Source: Symbiodinium natans
Taxonomy: Eukaryota > Sar > Dinophyceae > Suessiales > Symbiodiniaceae
NCBI GenBank assembly: GCA_905221605.1
Contig: CAJNDS010000480.1
Location: 830,939-894,938 of the forward strand
Direction: 5' to 3'
Length of the DNA: 64,000 nt
The notes under the pieces are model-generated. The model was not told where the DNA came from and ran no database searches. It saw only the letters and a program-made list of their open reading frames with translations. Below are positions 1 to 10,749 of this stretch, piece by piece (position 1 is the stretch's first letter; every line of letters begins with the position of its first letter). The position numbers and the translations under genes are program-made.

Positions 1-1350
1 CATGCGCGCCAGATACACTCCTGCTTATCCATTCAACACCGCAAGTTTCGGAAATGAGTGCTTCATCTTGAAATTTAGGGTTGAGCGTCGCTCAAAAAAC
101 CCCAAGCAACAAAAACATGCTTCTAAGTGTACCTGTACACTTTACAAAACATGAGCGCCACATACAAGCATGTTTCATTCACTCAGCACCGCAAGTTTCG
201 GAAATGAGTGCTTCATCTTGACATTTAGGGTTTAGGGTCGCTCAAAAGACCCCAAACATTAAAAACATGCTCCCAATTGTACCTGTACACCATACAAAAC
301 ATGCGCGCCAGATACACTCCTGCTTATTCATTCAACACCGCAAGTTTCGGAAATGAGTGCTTCATCTTGAAATTTAGGGTTGAGCGTCGCTCAAAAGACC
401 CCAAGCGGCAAAAAACATGCTTCTAAGTGTACCTGTACACTATACAAAACATGAGCGCCACATACAAGCATGTTTCGTTCACTCAACACCGCAAGTTTCT
501 GAAATGAGTGCTTCATCTTGAAATTTAGGGTTTAGGGTCGCTCAAAAGACCCCAAGCGGCAAAAACATGCTTCCAAGTGTACCTGTACACTATACAAAAC
601 ATGCGCGCCAGATACACTCATGTTTATTCATTCAACACCGCAGGTTTCGGAAATGAGTGCTTCATCTTGAAATTTAGGGTTTAGGGTCCATCAAAGGACC
701 CCAAGCGGCAAAAGCATGCTTCCAAGTCTACCTGTACACTATAAAACATGCGCGCCAAATACACTCCTGCTTATTCATTCAACACCGCAAGTTTCGGAAA
801 TGAGTGCTTCATCTTGAAATTTAGGGTTGAGCGTCGCTCAAAAGATCCCAAGCAGCAAAATCATGCTTCTAAGTGTACCTGTACACTATAACGAAACATG
901 AGCGCCACATACAAGCATGTTTCATTCACTCAACACCGCAAGTTTCGGAAATGAGTGCTTCATCTTGAAATTTAGGGTTGAGCGTCGTCAAAGGACCCCT
1001 AGCGGCAAAAACATGCTTCCAAGTGTACCTGTACACTATACAAAACATGCGCACCAGATACTCAACACCGCAAGTTTCGGAAATGAGTGCTTCATCTTGA
1101 AATTTAGGGTTGAGCGTCGCTCAAAAGACCCCAAGCAGCAAAACATGCTTCTAAGTGTACCTGTACACTATACAAAACATGAGCGCCACATACAAGCATG
1201 TTTCGTTCACTCCCGCAAGTTTCGGAAATGAGTGCTTCATCTTGAAATTTAGGGTTTAGCGTCGCTCAAAAGACCCCAAGCGGCAAAAACATGCTCCCAA
1301 TTGTACCTGTACACCATACAAAACATGCGCGCCAGATACGCTCGTGTTTA
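1..1350. repeat. 150-bp satellite array, alternating A/B monomers
   Basis: About nine monomers, recognised by the shared core GCAAGTTTCGGAAATGAGTG at about 41, 191, 340, 491, 640, 787, 938, 1070 and 1215, giving spacings of 132-151 bp. Two monomer types alternate: one continues with a GCGCGCCAGATACACTC-like segment, the other with GAGCGCCACATACAAGC, so the higher-order unit is about 300 bp. Each full monomer carries the 14-bp palindrome-like GTGTACCTGTACAC and one or two TTTAGGG units. The array starts at the window edge and may extend further left. Short ORFs inside it (e.g. 917-1231) are by-products of the repeat. Confidence 0.95.
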
Positions 1351-1359
1351 TTCATAATG

Positions 1360-1720
1360 AGATTTTGTGCTTCAGATGACGATAGAACAGTTGAAGGGGT
1401 CAACCCCCCCCCACGCCCTCCAAAAAATCAGTTCCTAATAATGTTTTGTGTTTTAGCAGACGATAGAACAATTCAAGGGGTCAACGCTTTCCCCCCCACC
1501 CCCCCCCCAAAAGAAAAAAACAACAAAATCCTAATACTGTTTTGTGTTTTAGCAGACGATAGAACAATTCAAGGGCTCAACCTGAGGTTTTGTGTTTTAG
1601 ATGACGAGAGAACAATTGAAGGGGTCCCCCCCCCCCCCCAAAAAAAAAAAAAAAAAGTTCCTGAAAAGGTTTTGTGTTTAGCAGACGATCGAACAATTCA
1701 AGGGGTCAACCCCCGCCCCG
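1360..1720. repeat. Second satellite, C-tract-punctuated, about 5 copies
   Basis: Five copies of a core resembling TTTTGTGTTTTAGCAGACGA followed by TAGAACAATTCAAGGGGTCAA begin near 1364, 1442, 1538, 1588 and 1666. Copies are separated by C-runs and A-runs of variable length. Copies 1 and 4 have GATGACGA where the others have GCAGACGA, so two subtypes exist here too. It directly abuts the 150-bp satellite. An ORF through it (1291-1812) has no protein-like character. Confidence 0.85.
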
Positions 1721-1809
1721 CCTGCCCCCCTACCTCCCCTCCTCACCTCCCCTGTGAAATTTGCTCCCCCCCCCCGCCCCCCCAACCCAAAACGCCTCAA
1801 GTGAAACCC

Positions 1810-2200
1810 TGAATCTTGAACCCTAAATCAAGTCCCTATGGTTCAGATCAAGACTGCCTGAGCTCAATCTCAATCCCCGCCCTTCTTTGGCCTTTTCTTT
1901 TTGTCATGTCGCTGGCAGTCCTCAAAGCGCTCGAACGATGTATCTTTGTGTTGAGCTTCGAAGACTTGAAAGGAACCGGCGTCTGAGCAACAGCAGCTCT
2001 GCGACGCAGACTGTGAGCCCTCCGTGCGCAAGAAAACAGAACTTGAACTACGGACATTTGCGAGAATTCTGGTCAATGCTTAACAAACGGATTGGCGTTG
2101 ATCAATCTCCATCGTTTCACGCGCAGCACAAGCGTCTCGAGTACTGTCGCAAGCACCTCAAGCGTGCCCAAACGCCTCCAGCGATTCCAGCGCATCAAGC
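1810..2200. other. Unique spacer between satellites
   Basis: This stretch is neither satellite. It can be read in several frames on both strands (for example from 1887 on + and from 2057 on -), but the frames run into the 9-bp repeat and show no recognisable domain. I see no supportable gene. Confidence 0.4.
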
Positions 2201-2720
2201 CCGACGCGTCTACAGCGCCTCAAGCGTCTCCAGCGTCTCAAGCGCCTCAAGCGTTTCAAGCATCCCAAAGCGTCTCCAGCGCCTCAAGCGCCTCAAGCGT
2301 CTCGAGCGTCTCAAGCGCCTCAAGCGTCTTTGGCGCATCAAGCGTCTCAAGCGTCTCAAGCGTCTCAAGCGCCTCAAGCGTTTCAAGCGCCTCAAGCGTC
2401 TCAAGCGCCTCAAGCGTCTCAAGCGCCTCACGCGTCTCAAGCGTCTCAAGCGCCTCAAGCGACGCAAGAGCTAAAAGCGTCTCAAGCGTCTCAAGCGTCT
2501 GAAGGACAACGTTTCCTTTAGGCTTTGACGCTGCGAGGCTGTCAGACTTTCAGGCTTTCATGCTTTCTGGCTGCAAGCGTCTCCAGCGCTCAAGCGCCTC
2601 AGGCGTCTCAAGCGTCTCAAGCGTCTCAGCGACAACGTTTGAGAAGCTTTGAGGCTTTGAGGCTTTGAAGCTTCAGACCAGCTGAGAGGCTTTGAGGCTT
2701 TGAGGCTTCGAACCTTCCCG
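2200..2720. repeat. 9-bp minisatellite (CGTCTCAAG / CGCCTCAAG)
   Basis: Nine-base units CGTCTCAAG and CGCCTCAAG alternate irregularly from about 2200 to 2505, resume at 2580-2640, and pass into a related GAGGCTTTG-type repeat to about 2715. Because the unit is a multiple of three with no stop in any frame, long ORFs appear in several frames on both strands (Ser-rich, Lys/Arg-Leu-rich, Gln-Ala-Ser-rich). These are repeat artefacts. Confidence 0.95.
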
Positions 2721-3590
2721 ACCCCTGCTCCCCCTACCCTCAATGTACAATTCTCAAACCCCCTTGATAGATTTGTTACTATTGACGGGAGTCCCGCTGA
2801 TGGAATTTTTACAATTATTATATATTGAAATCTGGAATTTCCCAGCCTCATGTATTTCTTGTATTGTCTGTATATGATCTTCACATGATACATGCTCATA
2901 CCATTCATAGGAATCGTTGTTGTTGTTGGTGACAAGATCACGCTTCTGGATTTTGCCGTTGTTTTCTGTATTCCGGCCTGGTTGGAGGCCTTCTGGGGGC
3001 CTGGACTTTGCTGCCGAAATGATGAACCTTGCTGCTTCGGTAGCCAGTGGTCGGAACCATGCTCCAATGCCGTTCTGCATGTTTTTTTGAATCCGGGTTG
3101 CCGCAGCTTGAATTTTCAAGTCCCTGCTTGTAAACCCCCCGGCCCTCCATCAGGCACCCATGAACCAAGAAGAAGACCCGGTGGATGTGCTAGGCTTCCT
3201 CGTCAAGTCGACGACAATTTTCCCGGCTTGCCGCGTCATCCACGCGCCAATCATTCACGCGATTCACGTACTCCATTTCACCTACGATTCAGAAGTATCG
3301 TGGTCTTGTTGGGAACTTGAACGAAGAACCCAACATCCGAGATGTTTTTTGTGCAAAACCGTGCAGTCTTGCAGTGTGCAAGACGTGCAGGTGTTTTTTT
3401 TTGCAGTCACATTTCTTGGAATTGGTTTGAAATCATGGCAGCCAAGATGCTTCCCAGAGAGAGGTCGTGTCATGACTCCATGTCAACTGTTATATCCTTC
3501 TTCTTCAGGGGAAAATTTCCGCATATTCCTTCAAAGCTTATTTAATGGCTACCGCCAGTGCCGCCGACCCCAGACCCAAGACAGTCGCAT
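2720..3590. other. No supportable gene
   Basis: Mixed-composition DNA with several overlapping short ORFs on both strands (e.g. 2892-3320 +, 2558-3067 -). None has a recognisable domain, good splice-site spacing or consistent coding bias. Confidence 0.4.
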
Positions 3591-4310
3591 TGGGGCGGAA
3601 GGCAGGGTGGAGCGCGGGCAGGCGGGGGGGGCGGGGGCGGGGGGGGTGGGGGTGGGTGGGGGTGGAAAGGGGGGCGGCGGTGGGGTGACGGTAGAGGGTT
3701 GGTGTCGGATTAGGGAGTTGGGGGCGGAAGGCAGGGGTGGACTGGGGGGCATAGAGATGAAGAAGCGATGAGAGCGGTGAGAGCGGGGGGGCGGTCGGAT
3801 GGTGCACGATGGTGGGAGGGGGTAATGATGAGGGCTGGGGAGGGTTGGTGGGAGGGTTAGGGAGTGGGAGTGGGAGAGGGTGGGGGCGGCTGGCGGAAAG
3901 GGGGGCCTGACTCATTTGACCAGCTCTGGTGAGAGGGTTGGGGCGGAAGGCAGGGTGGAGCGCGGCGGGTGGACAGGGGAGGTGACGGTCGAGGGTTGGT
4001 GGAGTTGGGGGCGGAAGGCAGGGGAGTGATGAGAGCGGGGAGGCGGTTCGGGCGGGCGGGCGTGGATCTCAAACTAGAGATTTGTCAGGGGCGGAGTAGG
4101 GGGTAGGGGCCTAGAAGGAAGGGATGGGGGGGGGGGTTTCAGAGTCAAGGCGGCGGGTGGGGGGTTGAGGGTAAAGGGTTGGTGTCAGGGAGGGGTGGGG
4201 GGGCATAGGGAGGGGGAGTGATGGGAGCGGTGAGAGCGGTGAACGGTCAGGGCGGGCATGGACTGGAATCCTTAAAGATTGGTGAGGGGCGAGCAGGGGG
4301 GCGAGGCCTA
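3590..4310. repeat. G-rich degenerate minisatellite
   Basis: G-rich strand with recurring motifs GGGGCGGAAGGCAGGGTGG (about 3590, 3720, 3940, 4010), GAGGGTTGGTG and GATGAGAGCGG. The opposite strand gives Pro-rich ORFs that are composition artefacts. Many runs of three or more G make it G-quadruplex-prone. Confidence 0.8.
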
Positions 4311-4437
4311 CAGGGTGGGGGGGGGGGGGGTGGGGGGGGGGGGGGGGTGGGGGGGGGGGGGGGGGGGGGGTGGGGGGGGGGGGGGGGGGGGGGGGGAGGG
4401 GTGGGGGGTGGGGGGGGGGGGGGGGGGGCGTGGTCGG
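4311..4437 (+). repeat. Near-homopolymeric poly-G tract
   Basis: About 120 bases of almost pure G with scattered single T or A. Its true length is unreliable in sequencing. It sits within the G-rich block, followed by repeats of GGGCATGCACTG and TCCAATTCAAGG(C/T)GTCATG to about 4620. Confidence 0.95.
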
Positions 4438-4619
4438 GCATGCACTGGACCCTTTAAACCACCTGAAAGGTCCAATTCAAGGCGTCATGGGTGAGGGCGA
4501 TGGGTGGCGGGGTTTGGGCATGCACTGAAGCCAAACAATGCAAAAACACTCCAATTCAAGGTGTCATGAGCAGCATGCTGTGAGAGCGGGTGAGGGCGGT
4601 GAGGGCGGTGGGGGGTCTT

Positions 4620-6080
4620 CACTGACGCCGCCCTGCTACCGCTGGGGTCGGCGGATATCGTATCCAACCTATGAACTTAGTGCGATGTGACGGCCATTGC
4701 AGTCTGGTCGGACAGTATCTTCGAGCTGTGCGGGTAAGGCGCGGGCAACAGTGCGGTTGGTGATGTGCTTTGCTCGACGCTTCCAGGTTTATGGCGGCCA
4801 CAGCCAAGTTGTAGAAGTGATATGCGAAATCCCATATTTAATATGGGTTTGTGAGCTCCGGAGACAGCAAAATCACGAGTCCTTTTTTGAACCTGTGCTT
4901 ACGAGAAGAAGTGAACGTGAGCCTGCAGTGGCGTAGAGCACGGGACAAAAATGGCAATACAACGGGCAGAGACAAGTTATGTGTATGTGGATTGATATTG
5001 GGAAGAACATGCTCATGTTGCCAAGGATATGCGTTGGTGTGAATTTGTTTGGTTTGGGTATTTTCATATGTTTAGAATACATATATGTATATATGTATAT
5101 ATAAATATGTATTTTGAAATCTACATACGGTATTTTGTGCTCACATGCACTCATCACTTCCAGAGGACGCAAGTGATGCACAAATTGCACCTTCATGCAC
5201 CGTCATGCACCTTGCAGCCGCTTGGCTCAGGTGACAAACGCCACCTGTTCAAGGGTGTAGTTCTTCTCGTTAACCGTATTCCATCCACGCCGCCTACCTA
5301 CAGAGGTGTCAGGCGCATGAAGATTCACAAGATGCCATATCATACTCTTCGTTTTGAGTCTCCGGCCACTTGTGGGGATACTGAAGAGCTTGATGTACCT
5401 CCGCGTGGCATCTTTTGAACCCTTTTTGTGCACATTGCTAGCCTGAGGTCATGGCAGGATCCTTAACCTCGCCATCCACACCCTGGTGCACGGTCTTCTT
5501 AGTAGTTGCATGGCTTGGAAATGAAAGTTGCGCAAGGTTGCAAGGATTGCAAGGGCATGTGGCTGCAAAAATTCAACAAGGGCATGACTGTACGGCTCTT
5601 CCAGACTAGGCTTTCCAATGCTCCAATATTTTCCGCAGCATCGCCGTGTGGCACATGAATTTCAGCAAAGGTTGCCACTGTCGTGTTCAACGTGCCGACC
5701 CTAGCACTTCACAGTTCACAGCCACCGATAGTTGCGCGGGTTGCTAACGAGAGTGCTGCAGTCTGCAGTGATGCCACAGGCAATTGTACTGGTCGGCAAC
5801 AAGTGGACAGCGGATGCCCTTCGGGAAGTTGGGCACTCTACCCGAGGTGCCACCAACAAACCCCACACACACAAGAGCGAACAAACACATGCACAGACAC
5901 GAAATGTTCGGGTCTGGCCTTCCCCTCAGCTTCCTTATGTGCATTTTGTGCTGCTGGGCAAGGCTGGTCACATGTTGGAATGGGCATTGCAACAGCACTT
6001 CAGACGGACGCTTGGCTCGATAGAGCATCACGCATGGATCTTGATGTCTTGCGTGCAGCTTCAGCAGCTTCTGCCCGCAC
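4620..6080. other. No firm gene; AT-rich microtract at 5080-5120
   Basis: Contains an ATATATGTATATAT-type tract near 5080-5115. ORFs at 5029-5418 and 5683-6315 + are open but not recognisable. The 5' part of gene A could begin in 5700-6080, where the frame beginning at 5732 is open, but no confident exon was found before about 6083. Confidence 0.35.
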
Positions 6081-6082
6081 AG

Positions 6083-6715
6083 GAGATCGATATCAAGATG
6101 AACAACGAGCGGGCCTTGGAGAGGACCCTTTGCACGCTCGCAAAGGGTATGTACCCCCAAAGACTGTCAACGGAAGTCGATATTGGAGATTACACCGTAG
6201 CCGTAACCCTTCATTTTCGTTCGGGAGTCACTACGTACTTCTCGGAGAGAACAGGGAAGGAGCGGAGAGCAGTAGAGAAAAGCAGCGCGGCTCACCAGGC
6301 GCTGGCACTGCTTAGTGCCGTGTGGGGGCTCCTTTATTCCTGTTGCTTCGAGGTCTCCTCGATGTTGTTGGGCAGTCTGGAGCACGTGGTGGATGCCCAG
6401 GGCCAGCTGGACATCGTCCTCTCCATGGTGCCATGGCGAGAAAGAAGCTTCTGTTGTCTCAGAAATACCCAGAAAGCCTTTGTTCAGGTTGGCAACGAAA
6501 CAGATGCGGAGCTGCTCTCAGCCGTGAAATGCCATATGGAGCAATTGACACCTAACATGTTGATCAGGATGTTGATTCGGGGTGGACATGGTTGTTGAAA
6601 GATTGCTTGCGTGGAGGCTATCGCCAAGCACCCAGAGCTCTTGCTGCTGCAGCAGCATGGTCCAGAACGTGGCTTGGTCCTTTTGCAAGAGGTTCATGGG
6701 AAGAATGCGCTGCTA
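6083..6715 (+). CDS. Gene A exon cluster 1 (unrecognised protein)
   Basis: Four likely exons separated by short introns. About 6083-6145 encodes EIDIKMNNERALERTLCTLA. About 6374-6426 encodes LEHVVDAQGQLDIVLSM. 6488-6567 follows a CAG and begins VGNETDAELLSAVKCHMEQL. 6602-6715 follows AAAG and encodes VEAIAKHPELLLLQQHGPE followed by RGLVLLQEVHGKNALLG. Acidic/basic helix-like composition and AG-flanked starts support coding on +. The last segment lacks a nearby Met in its frame, so a simple ORF search misses it. I do not recognise the family. These exons appear to be the upstream part of the long gene continuing to about 21.7 kb. Confidence 0.5.
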
Positions 6716-7167
6716 GGTTGCAAGCAGCTTGCTCCCATATGGCCTTAGAGCTCAGAGTGCCTCAACAAGGATTTCGAAGGTTGCATAAAAACCCTGATTA
6801 GCGTCATGTGATGGGCAGGCCTGGACAAGATCCGATCAAGTTTCTTGTTGACTTTAGTGGCTCGTCAACCTCTTTGCTCCTGGTCAGCTCTCTTGTCAAT
6901 CGCGTTCCGGCCTGTCAGACACATCTGGAATATTAGGCAGGTTGGTGCTTGCGTTAGTATTCCTGCGAGTTGCTTTCGTTCGGGTTTCCAATAGGACACA
7001 GTGTTCATCTGTAAGTACACGGCAACCGGCCAGACGACCTGAAGAAACACAGACATCCATGGAAGTTCCTGTCGAAGTAAACAGTCAGGTGTTGGGTTTC
7101 TAAGAAAGTTAGTGCGGATTGTAGTGGCTTTGCAACACTGGGTTTTCCATCTCATTGGATTTCAAAG

Positions 7168-7900
7168 GCTCATGGAATTTTTCCGTCTCAACAAGGACCA
7201 TGGGCTGGCAGCCAAAGAACAAAGTAGAGAAGCAGCCTCATGGAACAGTCAAACCTACTGAAACGGTTCTCCAAGCTTCAAGCGACGACATCCCAAAGGC
7301 CCGAAGCAACGCCCGAATGGCTTTAAAGGGAGCGTGTGGCATGTTGGAGCATTGTCCTCCCACTCCTACACTTGGTTCCTTCCTTCGCTGTTTACACCCT
7401 AGACAGGCAAAACGGATGTGGGACAGGATATTCGTCTCATGCAGACCTCCATGCTTCCCACGCCAAGGTCTCATGTGGAGGCGCTGGTGCCAATCATCAT
7501 TGACGCGATACATCAGGCCATGTGAGCGAAAGTGGCTCAAGACCCAACGTGAGCCAAAGAGTGCTCGTTTCATCTCGATTCTTGCGCCACACCTTGTGAG
7601 GTGATGAGTCTGGTTATGGAAGAAGTGGAAGCAGGATTGCACACGCTGCTGGAGAAGATCAAGCCCGCTCTGGAGCAAGTGCCTTCCAAAGAGTTTCTAA
7701 CTGTTTTGGTATCTGTGTCGATTGAAGGGCGGAATGTCGTGCGGCAGTTGATGCGCCAGGTTGGAAAATGGATTCTTCAGTTCGGAGACAAGGTCACCAA
7801 AGGCCAGTGCGAGTTCGAGCCATCAGATTTGTCAGCCGCCTGTGCCGACATGAAAAAGAGCCACGGAAAACATCCATCCGCCCTGGAAGAACCTTGGCCC
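7168..7900 (+). CDS. Gene A exon cluster 2, helical
   Basis: A first exon near 7168-7245 follows TTCAAAG and reads LMEFFRLNKDHGLAAKEQ, ending in SREAAS. A second from 7601 to about 7900 reads MEEVEAGLHTLLEKIKPALE, then a more hydrophobic stretch EFLTVLVSVSIEGRNVVRQL and FGDKVTKGQ. Composition suggests amphipathic helices. The second stretch may be more than one exon, since codon character fades after about 7860. No known domain recognised. The junctions need transcript evidence. Confidence 0.5.
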
Positions 7901-7909
7901 ATGGATCTG

Positions 7910-8534
7910 CAAAAACTCGACCGGCCAACATGGAAAACAGGGTTCCCCACCCGAGACCTCCAAAACACAAGCTTGTGTCTCAACATGGGGTCAAAACGCG
8001 CTGACAGGTCAAAGAACTCGATCGTGTAGCACGGGCGGCTGTGGTGCTAGACCCAAATCCCATGCAATGACCTCCTGCGACCCACTGTGAAGACTTGATG
8101 CTTACACCCGCCATTGCAAATGGACTCGCATGCTTAGGATCCTCGAGAGGGAACGGAGAACCGAACAATTGCATGTGAAATCTGGAAACATTCCATTGTG
8201 TCCCGTTCCGGTCTATTCCAATTTTCTTGCATTAACCACGAGTATCTTGGAAGTCTCTTATTCTTATTCTGTATACAGTATACAATAGTAATTATTGGAT
8301 TCCAATTTACTTTGTATTTAGCATAATTTCTATTCTATCCTATTCCGTTGATTCTATTCTGCTCAACTACATCCTATGATCTTCCATGATATCTTGTTGT
8401 ATCCTATGACATCTTGCTATATTCTGTGACATTCGGTTGGGTCGTATTCTATTGCATCAAATGTTACAAGAATTGTGACTGCCGACCCAATAGCTGGTAC
8501 ATGTCATGTCGTGAGTTGGGAGGGCTCCGCGGGA
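7910..8534. other. Intron/spacer with an AT-rich degenerate repeat (8215-8460)
   Basis: From 8215 to 8460 the sequence is AT-rich and built of degenerate TATTCT, ATCCTATGA and ATCTTG words, quite unlike the surrounding DNA. It includes GTATACAGTATAC near 8271, a short inverted repeat. No ORF of interest. It probably lies in an intron of gene A. Confidence 0.6.
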
Positions 8535-8972
8535 GTTGCGGGAGGCCTGGAAGATTTCAGCTCGACGCTGGACAAGGCCCAGAAGATGTTTGATCAAGTC
8601 ATGGCGCAGATGAAGGGCGGAGGAAACAACTCGGATACCTGGACTGCAATTGAGCTTTTGCAGGTTTGGTAGTGGCAGATGGCGCTTAATTCGCACGGAG
8701 GCGACAATGACGTAAAGCGATCAAAGCCCAATTGGGGGATGTCTGTGCAAGGCTGAGCTAGCTGACATGAGCTAGAGGTCCTTTCTAGCCCAGGATTTGA
8801 TGATCCAGCAGACCTGGCCCATCTTTGACGATGATGACTCCGGCGAAGTATCTGCGACGGTGGGCTAGCATGGAGTGATGGTTCGTGCATGTTTGTCCTG
8901 TTCATTCCCTTGTCAGTGCCTTCCAGGAGCTCAAAAATGTGGGCGACTGGTTCTCCATCTCGGCTCTCCAAG
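8535..8972 (+). CDS. Gene A exon cluster 3
   Basis: The first exon, about 8535-8664, reads GLEDFSSTLDKAQKMFDQVM followed by AQMKGGGNNSDTW, a probable amphipathic helix with a Gly/Asn turn. The second, 8927-8972, follows TTCCAG and reads ELKNVGDWFSISALQ before an AAGGTGACA donor. Both fit the helical style of the neighbouring exons. Function unknown. Confidence 0.45.
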
Positions 8973-9599
8973 GTGACATGACTACATCCGGCGTAGACCC
9001 CAAGCAGTCTAAAGCCACGTCAAAGGAGTGCTGCAAGAACCCCGCAAAGCACTCCACAATGACCATTCCAAAAGCACTCCAAGACCAAAACAAAGAACAC
9101 TCCAGGGAAGGTGATGACAGTTCTGCACCTCACAAGGATGTTGGGCGCGAGAGAGCAGTTTACGACACGAAGTGCTAGCCTCCATAAATGCACAAATATC
9201 CAAGCACTCCCCTCCCCCCCCCCCTTTCCAAATGCAAAGTGCATCCTGCCGCCTTCTCTGCTGCCACGTTTTTGGCATGGCAACCCTGGAAACTCGAAGC
9301 CCCCCGCATGTCCTACATGGAAGGCTGCGAGCCTCCCAATAACATGCGCATTGCGTTCGAGTATGGAACGTGCAAGCGGGAACTGAGAGAGCTGTTTGGC
9401 ACCCATCGCGAGACGACAAACATGCTATTCATGCGCACGGCTCCCGCGCGAGAGTGTCCGGTTCTCAGAAAAACGCCGCGATTGACGGCGCAGCCTCGAA
9501 TCGCTTGTGCACGCCTCGGCACCCGGCCGAAGCCACAGAACGTGCAGAGAGCACAGCCGACCCGAATTCCTTTTGAAGCCGCAGCGTAAGTAAGGTTAA

Positions 9600-9980
9600 G
9601 AGCTTGGCTGGACTCATTGCCAGGGGACCCCTGAAACCCTGCTTGCTAGATTATAGAGGCCAGCACAGCATGGTGCACTTTTTGATTGCGCTTGTGTGCT
9701 TGTTGCCGAAGCTTGGGTATAGGGTGGTGGTAAAGAGAGGGTCCTCCGATTCGAAGGAGGCGCTCTCATGGGCTTGTTGCCAAGTGAAGCTTAGTGAAGC
9801 TCGGGAAGGGTGGTGGGATGTGGTGGAGTTGCCAAGCAGTCAAGATGGCAGCAAAGAGAGGGTGGATGCTGTGGGCGTCCCAAGGGGTCTCAGGAGGTCT
9901 GTTTGCTCCAGACGCCTTTTGTCCCTAGGGTTCTTCTTATCAACGCAAGAACCCCAAAAGCAAGCACCGCTTGAGGAATG
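9600..9980. repeat. Imperfect internal duplication (about 85 bp)
   Basis: TGCTTGTTGCC at about 9697 and GGCTTGTTGCC at about 9771 each head a segment that continues through a GGGTGGTGG word and an (A/C)AAAGAGAGGGT word. Related words (TGCTTGTTGCCGAGTGAAGC, then GGCTTGTCGCC) occur at about 62757 and 62868, so this may be a dispersed element. Alignment by eye only. Confidence 0.35.
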
Positions 9981-10048
9981 ACATCATATGACTTCATCCT
10001 TGAAAGCTGCTTGTGTGTGTGTGGTAACAGTGCTTCTGAGGCCACAAG

Positions 10049-10749
10049 GCAGAAGCACTCATCAAGAAGTATGATGTGTCCGGTGACGGGGAGATTGGCC
10101 CCCGGGACAGCTGGCGAAAGTGCACGCATGCTTTGTCCTTTCCCGTTTCACGCCTGTATGCTGTGCTTCACTGCGCATGGACGAGGAGTTTACACAATTG
10201 GTGAATGATCCCAGCATTCCTGGCTCCTTGTCCGTGATCCTCAGGCCGGAGCAACCTGCCAAGCTGCCAAACAAAACGTTCCGGCGACAGCCAAAACAAA
10301 CGGCAGTGCTGAAAAGTGCAGAAGCCAAAGAAGCGCAGCCACCTCTCCAAATGCAGGAAGTATGCCAAACGGTTGGCAGAGATTGCGGGTGATGTTGGTG
10401 AAGCTCGCCTGAGAGATGATGTCGCACGCAGTGTCGCAAATTATGTCAAGCTGGTGACTTGGCTGTGACTTCAGCCCCAGCGATGTTCAGGAAGGCTTGT
10501 CTGCGGCCCTCAAAGATTGGGTGAGACTGTTCAATCTGACGGCAGGGATGGCAAATATTGAGCTGAGGTTTGTGCAAAGAACATGACCAAAGTTGATTGG
10601 ATTGCAGACCGGTTGGGAAATGGCAGCATCCCGATGGACTTCACTGGGACGGTTTTTGTCGAGACGCTTGGGCCAACCACGACCTTCAAGAGTTTTCGTC
10701 CCGGTGGTTGTTGTTCTGCCACCTTGCTCAGGGAGGGAACCGTCGATTA
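10049..10749 (+). CDS. Gene A exon cluster 4 with an EF-hand
   Basis: At 10049-10112 the frame reads AEALIKKYDVSGDGEIGPRD, an EF-hand helix and loop: D1, S3, D5, G6, I8 and D12 are in canonical positions, so Ca2+ binding is plausible. About 10172-10256 reads MDEEFTQLVNDPSIPGSLSV. 10322-10453 starts after CAG with KPKKRSHLSKCRKYAKRLAE and continues IAGDVGEARLRDDVARSVAN. About 10479-10560 reads SDVQEGLSAALKDWVRLFNL. 10568-10749 reads VCAKNMTKVDWIADRLGNGS, then PMDFTGTVFVETLGPTTTF, to a TAA that may lie past the donor. The frames differ between adjacent pieces, so introns are required, some very short. Only the EF-hand is recognisable. Confidence 0.6.

Noticed and set aside
1-1350. CRISPR-like regular repeats
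   Set aside because: The repeats are contiguous 150-bp satellite monomers with diverged copies, not short identical repeats with unique spacers, and the window is eukaryotic.
1887-2521. Several overlapping Lys/Arg- and Ser-rich ORFs on both strands
   Set aside because: All are readings of the 9-bp minisatellite, which has no stops in those frames.
3538-4441. Long Pro-rich ORFs on − and Gly-rich ORFs on +
   Set aside because: They follow directly from G-runs and carry no other protein feature.
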